Shown in pieces: positions 22,246 through 34,514 of a stretch of 64,000 nt of DNA. Numbering within the stretch: position 1 is the first letter of the stretch; each line of letters begins with the position of its first letter. The notes beneath the pieces were generated by a model. It was not told the DNA's origin and made no database searches. It saw only the letters and a program-made list of their open reading frames with translations. The translations under genes and the position numbers were made by a program. Source of the DNA: Glaciozyma antarctica PI12 (taxonomy: Eukaryota; Basidiomycota; Microbotryomycetes; Kriegeriales; Camptobasidiaceae); assembly GCA_002917775.1 (NCBI GenBank), contig KZ627155.1, forward strand, positions 468,675-532,674. Reading direction: 5' to 3'.

Positions 22246-24275
22246 CTATGCCTTCTCGGAACCGCGCACGACGTAAGTGCGACGGTGCTTGTCGTCCGAG
22301 TGAGCGAGGTAGTAGGCGCCCTCCCAGATATCTTCGACCTTGCCGTCGGGGGTGTAGTTGTCAAGGTTGTGCTTGTCTTCTCGGAGCTGCGATTCGTCGC
22401 TCATCAGCGCCATCCCGCGCAGGAGCGGAAACGGAAGAACGTACCTGGAGCGCCGCGACGTACTCGGCACAAGGCCTGACCTCCATCTGCGCCAACCGAG
22501 CCTTCAAATCGAGCTTAGTCTGCATCTCCGCCGTGCTGCCCTTGACGCGAATCGTGAAGAACGACGCCGCCAATCCACTGCCGTACGAGTACATGCCGAT
22601 GCGCTTGCCCTGGAGCACGTCGCTGTCGGTCGAGTCGAGGAGGGAGGCGAGGGAGCCGTAGAGGGATGCCGTGTACATGTTGCCGAGCTTCTTGGACGTG
22701 ATGGTGCAGGGCTGGACCTTGGCGGTGAAGATGTCCTTGGAGGCGGCCATGAACGCCTTCTCGACGTCCTTGTTGAGGAGAGTCTCGGCGCGGGGGAGCT
22801 CGCCGAGCGCAGCGGGGATGTTGGCAAAGGAGGGGTGGGTGGGGTTGGAGAGGTAGTCGTTGTAGAGCTGCAAATCTTCGTCAGCGCGCGTTCGTGGAGC
22901 GAGAGGGACGAGGGACTCACGAGACGGGAGAAGCCCTTCTGAACGAGCTTGCCGTAAGGCGAGTGGAATGCCACGTAGTCAAAGTCCTCGAGGCTGACGT
23001 CGCCCATGTCACCGTTGCCGCCCTTGCGCTTCGACTCCTTGACGCGGAAGTGGTCGTAGGACCGCTCGAGAGCTCCGGGGTACGAGGTCTGGGTAAGAGG
23101 GCCGTCGACTTCAGGGTACTCAGGTGGAGAGGTGGGGCTTGTAGAAGTCGTAGCTGTGAGGAATGACGGATCAGCTTAGTCGTTCGCGCGCAGAGAATCG
23201 TAGGTACTTACACGTTCGCCATGTGGGTTCCGTGGATGGCTGAAAGGCGTGAGAAAGGCAACGATCAGCTCCTCGGCTCCCTAGACAAAGCGAGAAAGCA
23301 CGCACGCTCAAGCACGAGAGGGAGCCGTTGGGTCCAATGAGCATCGCAACACTTCCAGCACCTCCGACGGTCCGACGGTCCTCGAGCAGCGTAGATGGCA
23401 ATATCTCCCGCCACAACCAGCGCGTACCGTCCGTCCCAGCTCGAGCTCTCGATCCAGTTGACCGCGTTGAACAAGGCGGCGGTTCCACCGTAGCAGGCGT
23501 TCTTGGAGTCGATTCCCTCAATGTCCGAGTTGCCGGGGAAGAGGTCCATAAGGTGGGTCTTGACCGACTTAGACTTGTCGATGAGGGTCTCCGTGCCGAC
23601 GTCGATGCGGCCGACAGAGGCGATGGGGATCTCATACTTGGCGAGGAGTGAAGCGGTGACTGTGGAGCGGGGTAAGCCGTCAGCGCCGTGCTCACTGAGT
23701 GGCTTCTTAGAAGGCTGTGTGTGCTCAGCTCGCGCGTGAAAGCACCGCGGGCACCGGCGCGCGCGCAGTCCGTGAAGAAAAGCACGACGTTGACGTGAGT
23801 AAGTCGGCAACTCGCTCCAGCTCCTCAGGAGCAGCGCAGAGCCCCAGCCGGTGACCAGTGACAAGGGCACCTCCTTCGGCTCCTTCCATTGGTGTTCTCT
23901 TCTCCTGAGCCCTGCAAGCCCTAGCTTGAAATGCGAAACAAGCACGCGCCGACTTACCGGTCAACAAAAAGCTGTTGATGTCCTCGCGGTCGTCACAGAA
24001 TGCCATGCGCTCCTGTCCGAGTCCAAGGGTGTACTTGCCAGCGCTGACTCCGTCGAACGCCTCAAGGTCCGACTCGGCGATGCAGCGGCGAGGGAAGTAG
24101 AGGTCGATAGCGTCTGCAGGTTGGGGAATCACGCAGGCGGTCTCCGGTCAGCGGGCGGCGCGCCAGGATGCAGGGAAGAAAGCGTACGGATACCGACGTT
24201 GGAGGGGCGGACGGAGGGGTTGGGGGAGAAGGTGGGGAACTTGTCAGCGCCGTTGGAGGTGGAGCCGTTGGACAT
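22246..24275 (-). CDS. ERG13: HMG-CoA synthase, with two apparent frame breaks
   Basis: The mevalonate-pathway enzyme condensing acetyl-CoA and acetoacetyl-CoA. Start [19 protein letters not shown]; then [19 protein letters not shown], the glutamate region and [20 protein letters not shown], then [20 protein letters not shown] and the catalytic cysteine in [74 protein letters not shown] and [18 protein letters not shown] follow. The frame changes by +1 between GDIAIYA and GGAGSVAML (about 23372-23395) and again at KPHLST/EYPEVDG, where an extra base near 23122 makes ACC TGA. Both sites are inside strongly conserved blocks, so error or decay is equally visible; the rest is intact. One intron (23660-23956) is about 297 nt, far longer than others here. 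Confidence 0.85.
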
Positions 24276-25157
24276 TTTGAGGGTGGTTGCTGATTCGAAG
24301 ATGGTGCGGTGCAGCAGTGACGGGATACGGGTGGGATTGTCTCGGCGAGGAGAGTGAAGTTGCAGAGGAGTCTGCGGGGTGGACAAGGAGGTGGAGGAGG
24401 TGGGGAAGAGGAAGAAAAGCGAGAGGCTGAGTGGGTCGAGGTCGTCCCACTCGCGCGTTGGGGGAGCGTGCCCTTCCTCTTCGCCAGGCACTCAAACACT
24501 CCGACACGACCAGCACAGTCCTCAACCTGCCACAGCTGAGGGCCACAGCTCCGGCACCTCAGCGCAGGTCTTGTCGCGAAACGATCTCGCCTACGCCGTC
24601 GCGACCAACGTCAACTCGAACGACCGGCCGTCCTCTCGCCATTCTCGTTGTGCCGGTGCCAAGCAAGGTCAACAGCATAGGGATAAGGAGCAGGGTACGC
24701 AGGATTCGCGGGAAACCTGCCGTGGAGGAGCTTGGTTGGGGAAGGGCGCGTGTTGTAGGAGCAGAAGGGGACGCGACGGGAGGGACTCCTGGAGCTGACT
24801 GCTAGGTTCCTGGTCAAGGAGATATCTCTACGGTCGCCGCTAGGCACGTCCGCGGCGCCTTGCTTCCCTTTGCAAGGTAGAACGGGGGATGCTGTCAATC
24901 CAAGAACAAAGTCCGAGGATCCTAGCCCGCGTTTCGCGACGGAGAGGGGGAGAAGCTGCTGCATTCCAGACCTTTGCTGCCAGGTCTGGGAGAGAAAGCG
25001 AGGAGAGCACCGGTGTTGTCGCGAGTTGAAACGTTGACAGCGGAAGCCGACGCGACCTTGCGCTGGCACCTCGAGCTGCCTTTCTCCCTCCGCCCACCAC
25101 CCGCACACACCAAGAGCGTCCACTCCTCTCCTCTGGAGACTCCTCCACCACCTCAGC
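24276..25157. promoter_or_regulatory. Long divergent promoter region (HMG-CoA synthase / PMT)
   Basis: This 880-bp interval separates two divergent genes. It has purine-rich and pyrimidine-rich blocks and no supported exon; open frames on either strand lack splice-consistent coding pattern. A sterol-responsive element would be expected for HMG-CoA synthase, but I cannot point to one. Confidence 0.35.
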
Positions 25158-28100
25158 ATGCAGTCGCCGTCTCAAGACCGCCTGCTGCACCGCAAGCCCG
25201 CGCCAGCTCCTTCCCCGTTCTCTGAACCCCGGCTCGACAAGCGTGACGACGAGCTCTACCGCGACGGACGGAGCGTGGAGGCAAACAAGACTGGATTACT
25301 ATTTGGCAAGGTGGGCCTTTCGGTGCGCGGAGGACGGGCCAGACGGAGGGAGGAAGGCGACGTGGAGCTGATGCCTTCCTGGTCGCTCCCCAGGGACTCG
25401 ATGAGGATGTCAAGGACAGCAAGCGGCTCGACTGGATTATCGTCGGTGTGATTGTGGTGATTGCGCTGGCGATGCGGCTCTACAAGATCGACCACCCCGC
25501 CGGAGTCGTGTGCGTCTCCTTCCCAGCTCGAGGTGCTCCCCTGCGTTCGCTTACTTCTCTCTCCCTGGCCATCAGGTTCGACGAGGTTCACTTTGGCAAG
25601 TTTGCATCCTACTACATCCGACGAGAGTTCTTCTTCGACGTCCACCCTCCTCTGTGCGTTCCTCCCTCAGCTCGGCAGCGGCAGCAGCTCACGCGTCTTT
25701 CTCTCCGCAGAGCCAAGCTCATCCTCGCGTTCGCGGGCTGGGTGATTGGCTACGACGGTCACTTTGAGTTCGACAATATCGGCGACTCGTACATCGACAA
25801 CAAGGTTCCCTACATCGGCTTTCGCGTCTTCCCTGCGGTCATTGGGAGCTTGATCCCTGCGGTCGTGTACATGATCATGCGGGAGAGCGGCTACCCCTGG
25901 ATTGTTGGCGTGCTTTCGGCATCGTTGGTGCTCATCGGTGATTCTTGGAAGCTGGGAGTTCGGGCGGGAGAGCTGATGGCATGCTCGACGTAGACAATGC
26001 GCATGTCCTCCAGACAAGGCTCATCCTCCTCGACGCTCCCCTCATTCTCTTCATGGCGCTCTCGTTCTACTGCTACATTCGCTTCCACAAGCTACGCTAC
26101 AGGTGCGCTGCTCCAGAGCTACGTTCTCGCTCCGCACGACTGATCTTTTAAACTCAGCGAGTTTACGAAGCCTTGGTGGACTTGGATGCTGCTCACTGGC
26201 GTTTTCTTGAGTCTTACCATCTCGTGCAAGATGGTCGGGCTCTTTGCGTTCATGACGGTCGGGACGGCAGTCGTTATTGACCTATGGAACCTGCTCGACA
26301 TCAAGCGCGGATTGACGATCGTGCGATCGTGCGTCTTCGGTATCTTTGCGAACCGGAGGCTGACGGCTTGCTGCACCGCAGGATCACGTCGCGAAGCACT
26401 TTGCAGCTCGCGTCGTCGGCTTAATCGTCGTCCCCGCCATCGTCTACCTCTTCTGGTTCTGGGTCCACTTCACGGTCCTCAACAAGAGTGGAACGGGAGA
26501 CGAGTTCATGAGCCCAGCTTTCCAGCAGACGCTCCTCGACAGTCCTTTGACGCTGAACGCCGAAGGTTCGTCGAGCTCTACCTTGGCGCAATGCTGGGTG
26601 GCTAACTCGCTCCGCTGGCTCCCTCCCAGAGATTCGCTACTTCGATACCATTATCCTCCAGCACAAGGGCACCAAGGCGTTCCTACATTCTCATCCGGAT
26701 CGATACCCTCTTAAGTACGACGATGGGCGCATCAGTAGCGCAGGTTCGTCCCTTCCTCCGCCTACTGAGTTCGCTCCCGAGCTCCCGAGCTCCCGAGCTC
26801 ACGCATCCACTCTCCAGGCCAGCAGGTCACCGGATACCCCTTCAACGATACCAACAATCACTGGATCGTCGAGCCGACGAAGGAGATTCCCGAGACGGGT
26901 CGAGGTCGCGTCGTTCGCCAGCACGACATCATCACCCTCCGCCACGTTATGACGAACACGTCGCTCCTCACGCACGATGTCGCCTGCCCTACGCTCGCAA
27001 CCAATACCGAGTTTACGACCTGGGACGGCGTCGACCTCGAGAAGGAGTCCGACACGCACTTCAAGATTGAAATCGACGACGCGCACGAGGGACAGCAGTG
27101 GATGACGAAGAGCAGTCATTTCCAGCTCGTCCATGTCAACACGAAGGTCGCGATGTGGACCCATACGGATCCTCCGCTTCCCGAGTGGGCGTTCAAGCAG
27201 CAAGAGGTCAACGGCAACAAGAATCTCAAGGACAAGTCGACCTTCTGGCTCGTCGACGACATCGTGCGCGATCCGAGTGAGCTCTCCCGCTTTTGCTCGA
27301 GCGTTCTTGCGCCGCTGCTGACGCGACGCCGCAGACGTTACGACCCCCTTCCGCCCTCCACCCTCCGCCGTCGAGCAGAAGAAGGTCAAGTCGATGAACT
27401 TCTTCCGCAAGTTCTTCGAGCTTCAGATCGCCATGCTCCAGCACAACGCCGGCCTAACCGACTCGCATCCCTACGCCACGGGCCCGTTGAACTGGCCGTT
27501 CCTCGTCAGCGGGATCAGCTTCTGGACGGGACCGAGCACGGAGAAGGAGCAGGTCTACCTCATCGGCAACGTCGTCAGCTGGTGGCTTTGCGCCATCTCG
27601 CTCGCGGTGTTCTCCGGCGTACTTCTGGCGGACCAGCTCGCAAAGCGACGAGGGTTGATGCCCCTCACCGAAGGTTCGTTCCTCTCCGTTCCTATCGCGA
27701 GCCGTTGCTGACCCAGACGGCTTCGCAGCTACGCGCAACCGCTTCTACAACTCGGGCGGATTCTTCCTCATCGCCTGGGCGTACCACTACTTCCCCTTCT
27801 TCTCCATGTCGCGCCAACTCTTCCTCCACCACTACCTCCCCGCCCACCTCTGTTCCTCCCTCGTCGCCGGGGCCCTCTTCCACTTTATCGCCTCAGACAC
27901 GATCAACTACCCGGTCTCGGTCGCGGGACAGACGACGAGGAGGAGACCGAAGACCGTCGCGGAGGTGTCGGGGAAGATGGTGCTCGCCGTCGGGATTATC
28001 GTGCTGTTCGAGTGCGCGGGATACTACTTCCTCTCGCCTATGACGTACGGGACGCCGGGGCTGGACCCGGATGCGGTGAATCGGAGACGAATCATGTCGA

Positions 28101-28183
28101 CGTGGACTTTGGTGAGTCGCCTTTTTCCGTGTTCGAGGAGCGCGGGCTGATGTTGGGATTCGATGCAGCATTACGCCAAGTAG
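25158..28183 (+). CDS. Protein O-mannosyltransferase (PMT, GT39)
   Basis: This ER membrane enzyme transfers mannose from dolichyl-phosphate-mannose to Ser/Thr of secretory proteins. After a cytosolic N-terminus comes the first membrane span (LDWIIVGVIVVIALAMRLY) and the catalytic loop FDEVHFGKFASYYIRREFFF followed by DVHPPLAKL with the Asp-Glu pair. Further spans follow, then DNAHVLQTRLILLDAPLILF and the lumenal MIR region (GQQVTGYPFNDTNNHWIVEP, SLLTHDVACPTL). The C-terminal part includes PFLVSGISFWTGPSTEKEQV and NRFYNSGGFFLIAWAYHYFPF, ending HYAK with TAG at 28181-28183. GYDGHFEFDNIGDSY plus VPYI looks closest to Pmt4-type enzymes, but I would not fix the subfamily. About twelve short introns; no frame break seen. 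Confidence 0.9.
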
Positions 28184-28248
28184 GAGCTTGCGATGGACAC
28201 GAAGGAGGAACGGGTCGATCTCTCGGCGTACTGGATGTCGGCCGAAAT

Positions 28249-31200
28249 CTATTCGAGTTTCAAGGACGTTATCGAGAGGTCGTCGAGAGATGCGAGCGAC
28301 ATGAGATGCTCGAAGCACTTGTCCAGCTGCGGGGAACTACCGTCAGCTGAGTTCGCAAAGTTGGAGGAATCAGCGTACCCTCGTTCTGAGCTGCGCTAGG
28401 TGAGCCGTCTCCTTCGCAGGAACAGACGCTTCCTCCTCGCCGGCGTTCTCCCGCGCCTGCCTGACTCGGGCAAGAACGAGCGCGAACGCCTCGCCACTCC
28501 CGTAGCCACTCCGCTGCGCGGGAACCATCAAGCCCGTCGCAACTTGGATCCGAACCTTGAAGTTCCGGCAGTCAATCAGGGTCGCCGATAGCGCGTCGAG
28601 GAGATCGACGCTGGCTTCCGCTGACGATGAGGCGAGAGCCGGACCTGCGAGCGCGTTCGCGATAGCTGCTGCTGCGTTCCAGCGTACCTGCGGGGGTCGT
28701 CAGCGTTGTAGATCGCGACGGGCAGAACAGAACTCACCTTCGCTGGACCGCTCCGAACGCCTTCGCAGAGGGACGTTACGACGCGCGCCATGTCTTCCCG
28801 CTCTGCTGCAACCTTCGGAACGAGAGATACCCTAAGGAGAGATCCGAGAGCTCGAAGACCGTTCGTGTGGACCTGGAAAGCAAGGGAATTAGAGTAGTTC
28901 GTCTTGCGAAGCAGTGGACGAACCTTCTCGCCGTTCGCCGGCAACCCAAGGAGGAGAGCTTCATGCACCAAGCTTGCGGTGTCGATCGCACGGGAGTTTC
29001 TGCGAGATACAGGATCAGCGATGCTTCGAACAGCGACAGGACGAGCTGGCGTACTCCGGCGTCAGGATATCGCAGCAGTTCGCTAGAGACCAGCTGGCGG
29101 ACGCTCGCACCGAGTCCTGATCTTCACAGCGCTGAAGAAGCGCCTCAACGATAGATTTGAGCATCGGTGTATTCTGCGAGGGAGGATTCAGCGCATCTCT
29201 TCACGGTTCGTGAGGAAGAACGTACCGAATCAAACAGCGACGACTTGACCAGCAGCCCTAATGCCCTGCACGCCGCAGCCCTCACGCTCGCATCCCCATC
29301 TTCCAGCAGCTTCAGCCCTTCTTCAAACGGGTTCAATGGCAGCGATACAGCGTCCAGCTCCGCCAGCACAGGACTCGCGAGAACTCCGCATCCCTGCACG
29401 CGCAGCTGGGGACGAAGGCTCTTGAGCGCTACTCGAACGATCTGAAGGAGACTGAGAGCGTAGGGTTGTAGGGGAAGTGGGATCGCGGAGTTGTGGAGAG
29501 GCGATTTGAAGAGCGAGGCGATGAAGGCCATTTGTGCTTCTTGCGTCGAGATAGAGGAGGTCTCGAAGCCGGCGTGGAGGACGACGAGTGCTGGAGTACT
29601 GTGAAAATAGTGCTGGGTGAGTGCATCCGAGGAGGAATGAGAGCGGGGACGTACAGGTCAAAGCTCTCCGCTCGCGGAGCCGTCTCAGCGAGCAGCGACC
29701 AGACTTCTGCGTGGACGCTCGGGAACAACCTCGAAGATTGGAGGACCTCGACACAGGCCGCAGTTATCTCGACTGAGTCGAGGAGCTGAGTGCACGGCGT
29801 TGGCTGAGCAAAGACATTCCGAGCGATAGAGGTGAGGGCGACGCATGCCGAGCCTGCGATAGCCTCATCTGTGGAATACCGAATCAGCAGTAGAAAACAC
29901 GCGAGAAGCAGCAAGACTCGCCCTCGCTGCGAATGAGAGGTACGATTGCACGCGCGAGAGGCTGAGCGAGCGGCCGCTGAAGTCGACCGTAAGGCGCGTT
30001 TTCGGCGAGAGTGCTGGCGAGTCCAAGGAGAACAACATGGAGGCCCGGTTGGCTGAGAGAGGCCGGAGAGGAGACGAGACTGGCGATTTTGAGGTGCAGC
30101 TCGCTGACGACTTCGCCAATTTTGCTCGAAAGAGAGGTAAAGGAGGCTTTGGTCGGGCTGAAGGATGAAATCTTAGCCGCAGGGAGATGAGGGACGCGGT
30201 GACCACTCACCGGTCTTTAGCGATGGCTAGGTAGGCCATCGATCCGTCGAGGAGGGCGACCACGACGTGACAGGCGCGAAGCCGGACTGCGATCGCAGGA
30301 TCGCTTTCGACGAGGGTGAGGAGAGTCCGGCGGGATCGGAGGTAGGGAGAGTCGGCCAGAAAAAAACCCCAGTGAGGATAGAGAGCTTTCGCGTTGTTCT
30401 GAGCGAGGCGTTAGAACGGATTCGTGAGATCTGTTGGGGAAAGACGCACGAGAGCGATGGTTCGCAGGCACCCGAGAGCGTCTAGTCGGACTTGAACGGC
30501 ACTGTTTCGGCTTCAGGCAAGTGTCAGAATACAGACTCGACCCAAGTAGTATCGAGCTCACCTTCGTTCTGTCTTGGCTGCCTCGTCGTCTTCAGACTCA
30601 GAGCTTCCTCCTTCGACCGTAGAGGACCTCGAACTGCTTCGGCCGCCATCCACGCGCTTCTTCTTCTGAGGACTCGTCGGAAGGAAGGCTCCCATCACGC
30701 CGAACGCCAGAGCTCCCCCGGACATGGTCGGTCTCCCGCGATCTGGCGCAGGACTCGCGCTCCCAGCGGTCCCAGGGCGATAGTAGATCCAGGCGCTTAA
30801 AATAGGCACGACGGTGGCGATGATGTCGACTGGAAGGGGCGATACCTTGGCGAAGATGGTGTTGAGGATTCGAAGGCAGGTGGAGACGAGGCGGAGGATG
30901 TTGGGGGATGCGGAGGAGGAGAATTGGCTAATGCTCTGGATAGGAGTGAGGGTGCGCGAAATGGTTGAGACGATGTCGGAGAGTTGATTGCGGAGAGTTG
31001 AGGTCGTTGCTGTACTACAGCATTGTAGAGCGCAGCCCGCCGCTGCGAGTTGAAGGGTCGGAGAGGTGTGGCTGAGGAGAAAGGGGAGGACGCCGCGGAG
31101 GACTCGGTCGCGTCCCTGCGAGAAGCGTAAGCTATCCAGTCGTCTGAGGGCAGCAATTGGGCTCACAGTATGGTCGGCGAGATGTAGGCAGGTCCTCAAG

Positions 31201-31451
31201 GCGCGAACGACAAGCTCCTTGGTCGACGATGAATGCGGCTCCTGCAGAGCTTGCAAGAAGAACTCGAGCAGCTCCAAGACCGGCGCCGGGAGTTGTACAT
31301 GATCCTGTATCGTTCCATCAGCTCTCACCTTGCCATCTCTTGGAGCGGGACTCACCTGAGGAGGCGCAACGCCGGGAAGGCGCGACGCCTTCAGCACCGT
31401 CTCGGCGAGCTGAGCGACCTCGCTGGCTTCCCCAGGACTCTGAGTCACCAT
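28249..31451 (-). CDS. HEAT-repeat protein resembling HEATR6
   Basis: The start is MVTQSPGEASEVAQLAETVL at 31451. The product is nearly all alpha-helical repeats: VLELLEFFLQALQEPHSSS, RDRVLRGVLPFLLSHTSPTL, ILRLVSTCLRILNTIFAKVS, then AKALYPHWGFFLADSPYLRS, ASTLAENAPYGRLQRPL, VRAAACRALGLLVKSSL, SVRASASWSLANCCD and NFKVRIQVATGLMVPAQRSG. The order of these blocks follows animal HEATR6 closely (the VLYGYWSAFIPD, NLVSNAPYDRL, AWSLGNLTD and NFKVRIRSAAAL segments), a protein of unclear molecular function. A low-complexity Ser/Lys segment lies near 30560-30700. The last exon LDKCFEHLMSLASLDD follows an intron at 28308-28360 and ends at 28249, 65 bp from the convergent PMT stop. About ten introns. Confidence 0.75.
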
Positions 31452-31582
31452 GAGCAATTCCACTGAAGCAACGCAAGCGAAAGAAGAAGCCAAGGTCCAG
31501 TGGAGGTCGCGGTGGAAGGACAACCTGCTAACGCTCTGTTCGCGTCGCCGTTGGCACCTTCTCCTCCTCCCACCACCTCGAA

Positions 31583-34514
31583 ATGGAACAACGAGCGGCA
31601 GCTTCTTCTCCAGCAGGCGACAACGAAGTTTCCCCAGCGCCACCTCTGCCCGACCTCCCCACCAAGCTCTCCTCTCTCTCCCTCGGCGACGACAACTCCG
31701 ACCCTTCCTCCATCTGGGGCTCAGCACCGTCGAGCTCAGCTCCTATCCATATATCAGCTTCTTCGACTTCCTCTCCCTATTCCACCACCTACCAAACCTA
31801 CCGAAAGCCCGAAGGGTACGCGGCCGACTCGCTGGCCGACCTGGATCCATTCTCGCCTTCAAGCTCGCAGCCCTGGTCAGACCAGACTTCGTTGGGAAGC
31901 GGAAACTCAGCGCACACGACTGCTCAACAGCTGCGATCAACCTCGGGCCCAACTCTCGGCTCCACCGTCACTCCTAGCTCACGGCTCGAGCTCCTCGACG
32001 ACTCTCCCTCCCCTTCCCCCACCTCCTCCATTCACCCACTACCCTCACCTCCTCCGCCTCCAATCGAGAATGAAGCTCCTCCGATACCTCTCAAGGTGGC
32101 GAAGCTCCTGGGTCCAGGGCCGGCACCGGTGAGCTCGGGCTTCCTGGGAGGGATGTTCAGGACGGCAAGCGGGAGTGGGACAGCGGGAGGGAACGCGCTT
32201 GCGCTTCCTGGGGCTACGGGGAGTGGGACTGTGAGCGCAGTGGAGGAGAAGGAGGGTCTACGCGTCGAGTTCAACGAGAAGGTCGCCCCTCCCACCACCC
32301 CTCGCCACCCTACTCCTCTCGCCTCGACGTCCGACTCTCCCGTCCCGTCCTCCCTCTCCAATCCTCTCGCCTCGATCGCTTCCGTATTCCGGTCCGCCAC
32401 CTCATCCAAGAACTCCAGCCTGCCAGGGACGCCGCCGAGCTCGTCGCCTCCGAGGAACGGTAGCGTTCCCTGAAGCTGCTCGGAGGAAGGAGTCTGGCGG
32501 GAAGGAGATGGAGAAGGAGAAGGGGAAGCTCAAGGAATTGGAATCCGAGGCTGAAGCTGTCTTCGATTTCAACAAGTTCATGGAGCAAATGCGGTCGCGG
32601 TCGGCAGATCCCATTGCGAAGTACCTGCGCTCGTTCGTGCTCTTTCCTTCCCAGCGCGCGTGAGGGTAGCTGATCTTCCACGACGCTTCAGCTTCCTCAA
32701 GGAGTTCTCGCGACGACCACCAGTCTCGACGGCCGACCAGATCCGCATCATCAACGACTTCCTCGACTTTATTTCGGTCAAGATGCGCGCTGTCGAACCC
32801 TGGAAGGAGATTCTGGCCGACAAGGACGGCGAGCGAGCCGAAGCAGAGTTTGACATGGCGATGGAAGCGATGGAGAAGCTCGTCATGAACCGCGTTTGGC
32901 ACCTGTGAGTCCTGCGAAGCTCGGTCGATCTCAGCCACTGACTCTTCGCACTGCCTGCAGAACTTTCACGCCCGCTCTCGATCTCAGCCTTCTCCCCGGC
33001 CACGTCTCTCCCACGGACGACCTCGAACGCGATCACGTACTCTCGCAGCGCATCCGTCTTTTCTCCTGGATCCAGCCCTGCCACCTCGACCTCCCCGTCT
33101 CTCCCCCAACCTCGCCCACCAGCTCCCAACAGATGAGTCCTTCAGCGAGCTCAAACGACGGAGATTCGGTCGGCTCGAGCGAGAAGCGGAGGGGGAAGGA
33201 GGGAGGCCCGGCGGCGAAGCAGAAGCAGGCTCAGGGGTTCCTCGAGTTTGCGCAGCGGGAGCTCATCAAGATCAACCAGTACAAGGCGCCGAGGGACAAG
33301 CTTATCTGCATTCTCAATAGCTGCAAGGTCATCTTCGGTGAGTCGATTGTTTCTCTCGCGTCGGCGGACGACGCTGACGATCTACGACGCAGGTTTGATG
33401 AAGCACGTCTCGAGCGATGAGGGTGCCGATGCGTTCGTACCTTTCTTGATTTACATCGTGCTCAAGGCGAACCCCGAGCACCTGGTCTCGAATATTCAGT
33501 GAGTCGCTACCCGTCCTCGAGCCAGCTTCGTTCTGACCTTGGCCTCTGCAGATACATCCAAAGGTTTCGGAATCCAGAGAAGCTCTCCGGCGAAGGAGGT
33601 TACTACCTCTCATCTCTCGTGAGTCCTCCCTCGTTCCACGTTCCTGCAGCGCGTCTGACCTCGCTCCTCTCGCGCAGAGCGGCGCCATCTCCTTTATCGA
33701 AACCATGGACGCCTCCTCCCTCTCGCACATCACCCAATCCGAATTCGAAACCCACGTCGAAGAAGCGATCCTCAACCTCCCCGTCGACCCCGAAGAACAA
33801 GCTCTCCGCATGCCCCGCCTTCCCTCCCAATCCCCCACCGCCAACCTCCGCCCCTCCACCCCTGCGGACCTAAGCACCGGCACCGACTCCGACTCCCCTA
33901 ACCTCATTCAGCAACCCGGCCTCTCCAACGCCACTAAATCCTTCCTTCTCCGCTCCTCCGATTCGGTCGAACGGATCGTCTCGAAACCTATCGACGCCCT
34001 AGGACGCATCTTCGACCAATTCGACGCTGTCCTCCCCCAGCCCGCTAACGTCCATCCCTCCACCTCTCCTCACGCCGGCCCACCACCGCTGAGACGGAAC
34101 TACCCCACCTATACCGGGGGCCAGAATCGATCGGTCGAGGTCGCGTCGCCGACTCGGGGGGCGTTGAGGAGCCCGCAGGGGGAGAATCCGCATGCGGGGC
34201 TGTATGTGTCGGATCGCGTGAGCGTGAGCGAGGTGACGGAGGAGATTGATAGGCAGCATGAGGAGCAGAGGCTCGCTGCGATTGAGGTTCGTTTCTCACT
34301 TCTCACTCGGTTCGTGATGGTGCTGATGCAGTGGGAGCAGACGCTGGTTAGTATCTTCCCGCAGTTGGAGAAGGAGGTGTTGGAGATGGTGAGTTCGTTT
34401 GATCGCCGCCGGGGCTGGTCGCTGATTCCGTCGCTTTTTCTCTCTCGCCAGGTCCTTTTGAGCAACGGTGGTGATATGGCGAGGACGATAGATTCGTTGC
34501 TCGACATGTCGTGA
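31583..34514 (+). CDS. VPS9: Vps9-type Rab5 GEF with CUE domain (one frame break)
   Basis: This activates Rab5/Vps21 GTPases on endosomes. A long Ser/Pro-rich N-terminus (31583-32470) precedes the helical bundle FNKFMEQMRSRSADPIAKYL and FLKEFSRRPPVSTADQIRII. The VPS9 core reads DKLICILNSCKVIF, GADAFVPFLIYIVLKANPEH, then YIQRFRNPEKLSGEGGYYLS and SGAISFIETMDASSLSHI. The C-terminus QTLVSIFPQLEKEVLEM followed by LLSNGGDMARTIDSLLDMS fits a CUE ubiquitin-binding domain, as in yeast Vps9. The N-terminal frame ends GSVP then TGA (32471-32473), while PEAARRKESGGKEMEKEK starts one base later; an extra T at 32471 would account for it. Introns near 32634-32690, 32905-32960, 33338-33392, 33500-33551, 33619-33678, 34288-34330 and 34388-34451. 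Confidence 0.82.

Noticed and set aside
24611-25159. Minus-strand frame in the HMG-CoA synthase/PMT interval
   Set aside because: Irregular composition, no motif, and it overlaps the PMT start; treated as promoter and leader sequence.
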